Assembly: GCA_948567375.1 (NCBI GenBank)
Contig: OX419755.1
Coordinates: forward strand, 5,399,001 to 5,463,000
Direction of reading: 5' to 3'
DNA: 64,000 bases
From: Lunularia cruciata
Taxonomy: Eukaryota > Streptophyta > Marchantiopsida > Lunulariales > Lunulariaceae
Positions 34,561 to 43,440 of the stretch are shown one piece after another. Below the pieces are notes generated by a model, which ran no database searches, was not told the DNA's origin, and saw only the letters and a list, made by a program, of their open reading frames with translations. Each line of letters starts with the position of its first letter. The stretch's first letter is position 1. The translations under genes were made by a program, and so were the position numbers.

Positions 34561-35860
34561 AGGTAGTAGAGGAGCTCCAGTTCATGGAGGACAAGGTGGT
34601 AGAGGTGGTGGTAGAGGATCTACACCTAGTAGGAGTGCAGTACCTGCCCTTACTTCTGACACAACTATGGCTACTCGGATTGAGCAGTTGGAGCAGAGAT
34701 TGGCTAGTATGGCTATTGCTCAAAGGAAATCAAATTTGGGTGCTGAGGCTTCCACCTCATATGCTGGTGATAGAGATGCTTTGGACTTCATGTGCAGAGC
34801 AGCACAGGTGGATGCATCTGCAGTAGTGACTAGGAGTGCAGTATGTGCTCCAAAGCCTAGAGGAGCATCAATGGAGTTGGACCCACAAAGAGGAGAGGTT
34901 AGGAGACAGGTCAGACTTCCCCAGTCTTTCACGCTATCTGAGGCATTGCAGACAACATCCATGGTTCCTAGACATCCTAGTGTAGGTGTGGTAGGTGGTG
35001 ATGGAGTACATGATGGACTACCTGCTAGTCAGCCACTTGCTACTATAGAGACTGAGTCTAGCATGATGTTGGGGGTGGCTCAGCTGATTATACGGCATCC
35101 TTTGTTTTCAACTAGTGATATGTTTACATTGGGAGTTGACTCAGCCCCAGTATTCCGGTTGGCTGCCACGTTGTGTGAGAGTAGGGATGGTGCAGTTCCT
35201 ACTACTAGAGCAGAGGTGGTTGGTAGTGGAGCTGACTTGGTTGAGGAGCATGGGATCCGTTCAACGACCAGTGGTTTATGGCAGGCAATAGCGGCTAGAT
35301 TGGAGGAGTTGCCAGCTAGATCGGCCTTTGAGAGAGCACGGTTCACACCTGGTGTTGTCCTATTGGATAACCAGAGGGGGATTTTTTTTTTGGTGGGACC
35401 TTCAGGGAAGGTCTATACACCACAGAGAGTCTTGTTAGACTCCGGTGTGTAGCCCCTTATGTTGGGGAAGGCTACAGTTGTCGGTCTGGAGTTACGGAAG
35501 ACCGATGTGGAGAGGTATCTATTTCAAATGCAGACATCTCTAGGTGGTGGTTCAACACAGTATATCACACGTGGGGAGCTTGTTGTCCAGGTTCAGCCTG
35601 GTCATCCGACTGATAGCTCGGTGGTGAGAGCTCAGGCTATTGCAACAATAGTTGAGTCATATGATGTGCTAGTTGGGGGGCAATGTTATACCCCATGGGT
35701 TTCAGCATTGACTATTAGGAGGAGACAGCCTCTTATAGACCTGGTTGGCAGTCTGGTGAGGGACAGGTATATTGCCTACCAAAATGCTTCAGTAGTAGCA
35801 GTCTTGGCTCACTACAGTCCAGGACCATGGCAACATCAGTTTTAGCTTTTAGTGGTGCAG
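34561..35860 (+). pseudogene. gag-pol linker and aspartic protease of copy A
   Basis: A low-complexity Gly/Arg/Ser linker and a coiled-coil-like segment (IEQLEQRLASMAIAQ) lead to the retropepsin core: LLDSG with the catalytic Asp codon at 35438, then PLMLGKA and, further on, ESYDVLVGG. The protease would mature the Gag-Pol polyprotein. TAG at 35450 stands where copy B has CAA, and another TAG lies at 35843. A frame change near 35860 separates it from the methyltransferase frame. Confidence 0.8.
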
Positions 35861-36108
35861 TTACTTGGCCTGGTGACTTGTTAGAGGGGAACGCCCATGT
35901 AGAGGATACTCCAGTACTAGAGGAGACCACTCGGCTTTGGATTACAAGTGGGATTGTTCCATCCACTTTGGATGTTCCATTGTGGAGTTTAGAGGAGGCA
36001 TTGCAGTAGCATGCAGATCAGTTGGTGCAGCAGGCTTGGAGTGGAGCCTTTGTACCATCAAGAGATGAGTGTGAGGATGAGCCTCCAGAGGCGATTGCTT
36101 TGACACCT

Positions 36109-37112
36109 CTGGATATCACACTCATTGCTTGGCAATATCCAGTAGAGTGGATATGCATATTGGAGTTGTTTGGTGGGTTCAGCACCGGACTAGCTGCGGT
36201 GTTATAGGTGGGTATCCAAGTATAGAGGTACTTGTATGTAGAGAGGGATGAGACTGCTAGGCGAGTCTCTCTATATCATGTGGCACACTTGGCCTATTGG
36301 TATCCAGAGTTATTACCAATGTCAGCAGTCAGAGGTTACCAGAAGGCCCTACCAAGAGACATTTCCTTGTTGGGGGCGCATGACCTAGAGAGACATGGGC
36401 CTATTCACTTGGTGATTTTTGGATGGCAACGTCAGGGACATACACGTGCTGGTAGAGGATTGGGTCTTTAGGATCCTTGTTTAGTGTGTTTTGGGAGATG
36501 TTACGGATACTACGACATCTCCAGGTTCATCAGTCTATTTCTCCAACTTACCTTTTGGAGAACGTTCCTTTTGATGGGTGATTCTCGCACTAGAGTTATG
36601 GCAAGTACACATTAGGTCCATTCTTGGATGGGACCTACTGTATTGTTAGATGTAGCTAGAGTGGGATCACGGGCTTATTGTCTTCATCTTTGGTGGACGA
36701 ACCTCTTACCCAGAGAGGTTCTACAATGTGCTTATGATGGGATTCAACGACTGGACCACATTCTTGTTGATGATATCTTGGATGTTGGGCGTCAGTCTTA
36801 GACAGTGGTAGTAGCTGATAGGTCACCTATGGTAGTGGTGAACCTAGTTGGACAGTCTAGAGCCGCATTTCCCACACTCATGAGTTTCCCAGGCTCTCAT
36901 GCTTTTTGAGAGAGAGGACCTAGACTTGTTTGGGACTCACAGTTACAGCAGTTGGTGGAGCCCAATGTTGATGAGAGAGAGCGGGCAATGGGTTTTTGCA
37001 TCAGTATTATCGCTGTTCCAGTAGTGTCAGAGGCATCCAAGCGTCAGGTGTTAGGTCAGGCTATGGACCTAAATTGTTTGACCTGGATTGTGAGCCTTGG
37101 CTTGGCAGAGTA
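36109..37112 (+). pseudogene. DNMT3-like cytosine-C5 DNA methyltransferase domain in pol of copy A
   Basis: The domain would transfer methyl groups from S-adenosylmethionine to cytosine C5. Motifs in canonical order: I, ILELFGGFSTGLAAVL at about 36157-36204 (SAM pocket); IV, LVIFGWQRQGHTRAG from 36406, where the P-C pair is Q-R, so the catalytic Cys at 36430 is lost; VI, LLENVP at 36552-36569 (catalytic Glu 36558); VIII, ARVGSRAYCLHLWWTNLLP at 36655-36711; IX, ERERAMGF near 36980; X, VLGQAMDLNCLTWIV near 37048. Unrearranged order excludes DRM-type enzymes, and no chromodomain sits between I and IV as in chromomethylases. LFGG/DG.STG, R.R...WTNL and the E.ERAMGF...R..LGQ block fit DNMT3 best. 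Stops at 36205, 36226 and 36469 and shifts near 36485, 36570 and 36905 disable it. Confidence 0.85.
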
Positions 37113-38490
37113 GCGTAGGATGCGCTTGATAAGCATCACCACTCGGACACTTGTGAGCCCTGTGCCTATCGAGACGATTCAGGCACATTTTGGAGGCAAT
37201 GGACCGAGTGGACATGGTATTCTTGGGACACATCCAATAGCTACTAGGGAGAGTGGTTTACTCGGAGTCCATCCAGGTGAGCGTGGGCTACTTGGATTAA
37301 CCCTTTGGTCCACATGGGATGCAACCAAAGGATGTGTGGAGCTTGCAGCGAGAGTGGAGGGAGTTTTTCACACAGAGGTTGGGACCTCTAGTGGTCGGGA
37401 GCATGATGCTATTGCTCCCAAGGGCCCATTGTAGCAGGCAGTCAGTATGTCTTCCACTCCTACTACAGTTACAAAGGATACTTGGGAGCTAGATCTTGGA
37501 CCCAAGCTTACTAGAGAGGAAAGACGGAGGGTTTGGAGGTTCTTGAGGAGTCACATGAGTTGTTTTGCCTTCAGTATGAAGGATTTGGGTGCTCTGAAGG
37601 GACTTGGTATACGGATTGAGCTGACTAACGACACACTAGTTTTCCAACATCCTTATCGATATAGTGATATGGAGAGGACATTGATTTAGAGCCGGAGTAG
37701 TGACCTTTTTGAGGCTGGTTTGGTAGAGATTTCACATGGAGAGTATGCATCAGCGACAGTGATGCCAGCCAAGAAGGATATGCATGGCAACTATACAGAT
37801 AGGCGGATGTGTGGAGATTACCGTCCTATCAACCGACAGACCAAGGCTGATTGGTATGCAATGCCTACACCGGAGGAGATTTTTGATGCAATTAGGCATG
37901 CAAAGGTCTTCAATACTTTGGATCTTCGAGTGAGATATCATTAGTTGCCAATCAGGAAGGGGGATAAGTCCAAGATAACATTTTGGGCTATTGATCCTCA
38001 TGGTAAGGATGTGATATATCAGTGGAGGCTCTTACCATCTGGGTTAAAGATTGCTCCTGTTGAGTTCCAGAGGGTCATGGATAGGATCCTAGCTGGATTG
38101 GATTTTGCTTGGTGCTATATTGATGACATTTTGGTTTATAGCACTACTGCGGAGGAGCATGAGAGACAGTTGTTGGAGGTGTTTGAGAGATTGAGATCTC
38201 ATGGACTCAAATTACATCTTGGGAAATGTAGGTTCTTCCACAAGCAGGTTGAGTATTTGGGTCACACTATCTACCTCGGAGGACTTGGTGTTCAACAGAC
38301 CAAGGTGGAGGCTATTGCACGTATTCCTCGGCCTACAGATTTGAGTAGAGTGCAAGCATTCCTTGGGTTGGCAAACTTCTATCGCCGCTATGTTAGAGGA
38401 TTTAGTGCCATTGCTAAGGCCTTGACGAAGCTGACCAAGCTTACACATGAGTGGTGCTGGGAGATGAGCAGGAGAGAGCTTTTGTAGAGC
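37113..38490 (+). pseudogene. Reverse transcriptase of copy A
   Basis: After a connector (37120-37440), the RT begins with DLGPKLTREERRRVW..L. It shows the strand-2 block MCGDYRPINRQT, the thumb-side LPSGLKIAPVEFQRVMDRIL and the catalytic box CYIDDILVY (Tyr-Ile-Asp-Asp at 38116-38127), followed by CRFFHKQVEYLGH and QAFLGLANFYRRYVRGFSAI. This is the usual Ty3/gypsy RT layout. It lies in the same frame as most of the methyltransferase, so the two were probably parts of one polyprotein. Stops at 37687 and 37942 are TAG. The catalytic residues themselves are intact. Confidence 0.9.
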
Positions 38491-38925
38491 TCAAGGAGAG
38501 GTTGACATCTGCTCCTATTTTGAGGAGACCAATTAGGGGATGACCATTTCAGGTTCACACTGATTGGAGTATGTTGGGGCTTGGAGCGGTGCTCACCCAG
38601 CATGATGATGAGGAGAAGGAGTTTGTGGTGGCCTATGCTAGTTGCTCCAACAATTCAGCAAAGGCAAAGTATAGTTCATATGAGGGAGAGTGCTTGGCAG
38701 CAATTTGGGCAGTAGCACATTTCCGATGTTACCTATTTGGTAACCCCTTCACTCTCATCATTGATCATCAGCCGCTGAAGTGGTTGAAGGAGTCCGACAA
38801 GCTTTCAGGGAAGCTTGCATGAAAGGCTCTGATTTTACAAGAGTATGATTTCACGGTTGTTCACACACCTGGAGTGGTGAACCGTGATGCAGATGGGTTG
38901 AGTAGAAACCCATGTCCCAGCTAGT
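38491..38925 (+). pseudogene. RNase H of copy A
   Basis: The domain starts with [16 protein letters not shown] (first acidic residue), then [15 protein letters not shown] (Glu) and LIIDHQPLKWL (Asp), ending in a VVHTPGVVNRDADGLSR tether. This is the typical gypsy RNase H that removes the RNA template. A frame change near 38,465-38,540 separates it from RT, and a TGA lies at 38820. Confidence 0.85.
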
Positions 38926-39099
38926 AGGATCAGACCGGAGCACGTTGGCATGGTGAGACAGATGAGGAGATGGTGCCAGGTTGGCATGCATCGGCCTTTC
39001 TATGTATATTTGCAGAGGCTTTGGTGGTATCTCTCTCAGCACATACAGGAGGAGTTATTGAGGTCATAGATCCAGAGAGTGAAGATATTGGTATAGTTT

Positions 39100-39845
39100 A
39101 GCGAGACATTCATGATGATGTCTTAGTGATGGACTATCTTTGCATTGGTGTTGTGGGTGGCATAGTTGGGGCCAAGGAGAGAGACCGTGTTCTTCAGCAA
39201 GCAAGACGATTCAGATTGGAGGGTAGACACCTTTTGCGTGTATGGAAGGATGGTAGAGTGCGAGTAGTACCACTTCCATCACAGAGACCACAGTTGGTCC
39301 GTCATGCTCATGAGGAGCTAGGACATTTTGGAGTAAAGTGTACATATAGCTTACTCCAGAGTCATTATTGGTGGCGCGGTATGCAGACCAAGGTACATCA
39401 ATTTGTTGCCAGATGTGTGGTTTTTGATCGAGTTAGAGCATCATTCAATGCTCCTACGCCATAGTTACACCCATTACCTATCATGGGATTGGGTTACCGT
39501 TGGAGTTTGGACTTTGCCAGACCTTTACTGCTGACTGTGAGACATCATTGGTATGTTTTGGTGATGGTGAAGCACTTCTCCAAGTGGATTGAGTTGGTGG
39601 TACTTCTTGACAAGTCTAGTGAAGGGACAACTTACTCGTTTCTGAATCAAGTTCTTAGTCATTTTGGTGCACCAACTGAGGTTTTGACTGATCAGGGTAC
39701 AGAGTTCTTGGGGGAGTTTCAAGTCTTGTGTGACAAGGCTTTGATTGATCATCGTACTACATCCCTATATCACCTTGATGCAAATGGCTTAGCAGAGAAA
39801 GTGGTTCAGACGGTGAAGAGAGGATTGCGAAAGTATGGTTTGTAG
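39100..39845 (+). pseudogene. Integrase of copy A (HHCC and DDE core)
   Basis: The zinc-binding part has HAHEELGHFGVK and WWRGM...VHQFVARCVVFD. The last Cys is Phe here but Cys in copy B. The core has WSLDFA (first Asp), LTDQGTEF (second Asp) and a Glu about 35 residues further (NGLAEKVVQTVKRGL). Integrase would join the cDNA to host DNA. Stop codons at 39462 and 39843 break the frame. Confidence 0.85.
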
Positions 39846-40070
39846 AGAGGCCACTTGAGAGATTGGGATCTCCAATTACCTTGGTTGGCCATGGACTATC
39901 GGTTTAGCCGGCAAGCCTCCTTAGCATCCTTCTCTCCATACTTTCTATTATATGAATGAGATCCAGATTTACCTGCAGCTATTTGTCGAGATGCTACTGT
40001 AGTTTTGGACTTGGATGACCCCGATGTATGGATGAGTGCATGTTCTTAGTGGGCAGAGATCTTTTGGAGA

Positions 40071-40545
40071 GTGATGCCGATGGCCTTTGAGAACTTGGCA
40101 ATTGCTCAACATAAAGATACTTTACGCTATGCTACCATTCAAGGAGGAGGTTATAGACCCTCGATCCGTCAATTTCATCCAAGCAATTATGTATATCTAC
40201 AGCAGACAACACTGATGACACTTGATGTTTCTACAGGCCGCACTATCTTGAGAGTGCGTGAGGCTTTGCCATCTGGAGTCCTTGTGTTAGAAGGATGTGA
40301 TAGTGTTGTTTGGAAGGATTATGTACGCAATTGTGCGCCATGCCACCTCCCAAACATTGATGGTACTATGGACCCAAGCTTGGCACTTGTATGTGTAGGC
40401 TTGAGATGTATGTTATGCGGCTCTTCTGGTGGAGCTGCTACTATGTTAATGTGTGATAGCTATTCGAGAGGATGCATATGGCATGTATGACTCCTCCCCT
40501 CATGGTGGTTCCTCAGGGACTGTGGTTATGTCCTAGATGTACTTA
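40071..40545 (+). pseudogene. Integrase C-terminal module and PHD finger of copy A
   Basis: A beta-rich segment (RQFHPSNYVYLQQTT, then LRVREALPSGVLVLEG), like a GPY/F or SH3-type integrase tail, is followed from 40407 by a PHD-type zinc finger: C-x2-C-x11-C-x2-C-x4-H-x2-C-x14-C-x2-C, ending in LCPRCT and TAA 40544-40546. PHD fingers read the N-terminal tail of histone H3. One Cys codon (copy B TGT) is TAT here, and one G is missing in AGGATG(G)CATATGG, which shifts the frame at the His. A chromodomain is the usual occupant of this place in chromoviruses. Confidence 0.8.
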
Positions 40546-40704
40546 ACCTATAGCTAGTTCGTTCTTTATATGGTATAGATTGCAGACATGCGACTAACGA
40601 TGGGGCTCCATAGCACCCGGCCTCTTGATCTTTGCCCATTAGAGGGTATACCATATACTTAGAGTAGATGGCTATCTGGAGTTAGAGGGATCTAACCGCT
40701 AGCT

Positions 40705-40714
40705 AGGGGGGCAA
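40705..40714 (+). other. Polypurine-tract-like sequence
   Basis: AGGGGGGCAA precedes TTGTGGCACTTTAG. This has the position and look of a plus-strand primer just before a 3' LTR starting at about 40715-40717, 108 bases upstream of TGTCAC. Confidence 0.45.
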
Positions 40715-41364
40715 TTGTGGCACTTTAGAGTCTATGTATGACTTATGTGTGAGTTGTGCTTCTATAGTGTATGATGTTGACAGCGATGTATGTTGTGTAG
40801 TGATGTATATACGCATGACAACTGTCACGCCATTTGTAGTGCTGCATCTAGATTGCTCAAACACTGGAGTTCTAGTGATAGTAGTTAGAGTTATTTCAGC
40901 AGTATCTCAAAGACTAATTTCTGACGGTCAGATTTAGTGTTTGGGGTACTGACTTCATGGTGGGGCCCACTGTCACTTTGCACCGTTGAGTGTGCCGTCA
41001 GCAGGACCGTTAGGGTTTCAGAGCTAGCTCGAGTCTAGGGGGTATAGTTTCAAAGTGAGCTCCAGAGAGCTCACTTCTCTGATGTTGAGCCTTCGAGTTC
41101 CTGGATATGGTGGACAGAGGCCGGCGAGTGTCACCTGGATTCTCTATGCTTGAGTGGGTGTAACTATAATCAGTGCCCAGTTGTTGGCAGTTTATAGAGT
41201 GACAAATCAAGTACGGATCTGAGTTGAGTTGAGTTGAGAGTGGTAAGCAATCTGATTATTGTGGCACTTTAGAGTCTATGTATGACTTATGTGTGAGTTG
41301 TGCTTCTATAATGTATGATGTTGACAACGATGTATGTTGTGTAGCGATGTATATATGCACAACA
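40715..41364 (+). repeat. 3' LTR region of copy A: X-Y-X arrangement
   Basis: Segment X (40715-40822, starting TTGTGGCACTTTAGAG) precedes segment Y (40823-41258, starting TGTCACGCC, equal to the 5' LTR). Y is followed directly by a second X (41259-41364) ending GCACAACA and the AGGT flank. If the LTR is Y plus X (542 bases), the 5' LTR lacks X. If it is X plus Y, an extra X follows. Confidence 0.7.
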
Positions 41365-42450
41365 AGGTGCTTGGACAAAAGAGAGAGGGATTTAGAATGT
41401 GAGGAGTTAGTTGTGTAGGGTTTTGTGCAAGACATAGAGAAGAGAGGGGAATTTTTTAACATTGAAGGGATGTGCAAGAGCTAGAGAGCCTGGACAAAGA
41501 GAGAGAGAAATCAAATGTGAAGGTTGTGTAGGAGCTAGAGAGCTTAAGAAAAGAGGGAAAATTTTGAATGTGAAGAGTTGGTTATGCAGTGGTTGTGCAG
41601 GGTATAGAGAAGAAGAAAGAGATTTTTGAATATGATGAAGGGCTATGCAGGAGCTGGAGAGCTTGGACAAAGAGAGAAATAAAATGTGAAGGGCTTTGTG
41701 CATGACATAGGGAAAAAGAGAGAGAAATCAAATGTGAAGGATTTTGTGCAGGTGCTTGGACAGAAGAAAGAGAATTTTGAATGTGAAGGGCTTTGTGCTT
41801 GGACATAAAGAAGAGAGGAATTTTTGAATGTGAAGAGCTAGTTGTGCATGACATTGGAGAGAAGAGAGAGAATCTTGAATGTGAAGGGCTTTGTGCAAAA
41901 CATAGAGAAGAGAGAGGGGAAATTGAAATGTGAGGGCTGGAGAGATTGGACTGCAGAAGGAAGAATTTCAAAGGAAGGTTAGACAGGAGGGTTGGGACTC
42001 TCTCGAAGGAAGAGTTTGTGGCTGCAAGGAAGAATCTCGAGAGAAGAAGCCTGCTGGACAGAGGATTTCTAAAGAGTGAAGGGGTTTGCTAAGACTAAGC
42101 TGAAAATGAAGCATCAAATGAGTGAGTGAGGTCTGGACAGGGGAACCCTTGAGGAGAAGGACTGTACTGAAAGGAGAGAAAAGGAAGGGATATTTGAAAA
42201 GACTATGCAAAGAAATAAGGATCCAAAGAAAAGGAGTAAGCACTTTGTGACAAGGAAGGCAAAATTTTTGGGAAAAAGAGCTTGGTATGTAGAGAGAGAG
42301 AGGGAAGAAGTTTCAAAGGGACAAGGATGGACAAGGCTGGACAGGGCTGACAAGAAGATTTCCCATAGGAGAAGAGCTTGTGCAAGAGAGAAGAAAATTT
42401 CAAGAGGTTTTGTGCAGGACAGTTGGGAGAGTTTAGGTGGTCATTGTTTA
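41365..42450 (+). repeat. GA-rich repeat block, 3' flank of copy A
   Basis: Recurring phrases GAATGTGAAGGGCTTTGTGC, GACATAGAGAAGAGAG and GGAGCTAGAGAGCTT repeat at irregular 40- to 70-base intervals. This is the same repeat family as 31140-31460 on the other side of the element. Long minus-strand frames here are only a product of base composition. Confidence 0.7.
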
Positions 42451-43440
42451 GTCTAGAGCTGTTTGCTTTTCCCCAAAGAGGTTATAAACTGCAAGGTTTG
42501 GTATTTTGATGAATCTGATATTTCTCGTGAACAAATGTGTGTATTCTGATCTGTGAATAGTGTCAAGGGAAGGACTCCATTTTAGGAGCTCTCAGTCCAG
42601 TCTACGTAAATGGAACAATTTAATGATCTTGATGCTTGAGTTTGAGTCCAATCAGATCACTTGGAGGCTATTCTACAAACACCACCAAACCCAATTCTAT
42701 GAGCCCTACCAGATCCAAAACCACAAATCAAAAATTAATAGAACACAAATAGTCATGTGAAGGTCAATGTTAACCCGCGAAACTTAACATAAAAACCCCT
42801 CAAGAAGAGCCTACCATTGGGAGCAATTGTAAAAAATTTGCTCTATCAAGAAGGAGAATTGCCAACCACACAAGAGTAGAGATAATGTTAGACTACAGGA
42901 AACTTTGAGGCATTGACAATAGAGGAATTTACGCATGAGCAGCTAGGTGCTTGATGCACTCTTGAGACCAAACAATCCCCATGACACCGGCAGTGCCAGT
43001 GGGCATTGACCCGCATTGCCGGGCATCATCTCGTACCACCGTATAGTTTACATTTCCTTGCACTTGTCCACTAGTACTAGCGGGCGTCACTCCATGGTAT
43101 TTTTCCAAATTTCTCTATGTAGTAGTGGCACCGAGCGCCTCCTTGCATCTTTTGCACCTATCTGCCAATACCGGTAGGCATCACCCCGCAACATCTCTAT
43201 AGTTTTTTCTATGCAATAGCGGTGCCAAGTGCCGCCCTACATTTTTTGCTTGTGACTCGGCACCTCCAAGCACCTTCTAGTGGCGATTAGTGCCATCAGG
43301 GATTGGGATTGATGTTTAAGTTGATGTGGTTTGTGCTCTTTGTAGGTTCATCTATGTACTGAGTTTGTAAACTCTTGGGACAAGAATTCATGCCAAGGTT
43401 TGGTCAAGGGGAGATGGTTTCATTTAAATGTAGATGTAGT
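42451..43440. other. Repeat-derived stretch, no gene
   Basis: No coding similarity was seen. GGCAC/GTGCC-rich degenerate repeats fill 42960-43290. Confidence 0.4.

Larger units (their letters stand above)
31461..41364 (+). mobile_element. Ty3/gypsy retrotransposon copy A with embedded DNA methyltransferase and PHD finger (decayed)
   Basis: Domain order on +: LTR, leader with tRNA-like segment, gag with two CCHC knuckles, aspartic protease, DNMT3-like cytosine methyltransferase, reverse transcriptase, RNase H, integrase (HHCC plus DDE core), C-terminal module with a PHD finger, purine tract, LTR. Integrase after RNase H is the Ty3/gypsy order. The termini TGTCAC and GCACAACA are flanked by AGGT on both sides (31457-31460 and 41365-41368), a plausible target-site duplication. 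Frameshifts (gag start, protease/MTase, inside MTase, RT/RNase H, PHD) and many stops make the copy inactive. Comparison with copy B (54900 onward) defines the domains. The LTR layout is irregular: see the LTR entries. Confidence 0.9.

Noticed and set aside
36109..37112. A host methyltransferase gene unrelated to the retroelement
   Set aside because: The same domain sits between protease and RT in copies A and B, and a remnant of it precedes RT in copy C, in frame with RT in copy A.
41256..42403. Minus-strand frames of 60-130 codons
   Set aside because: As above, they are the pyrimidine strand of the GA-rich flank of copy A.
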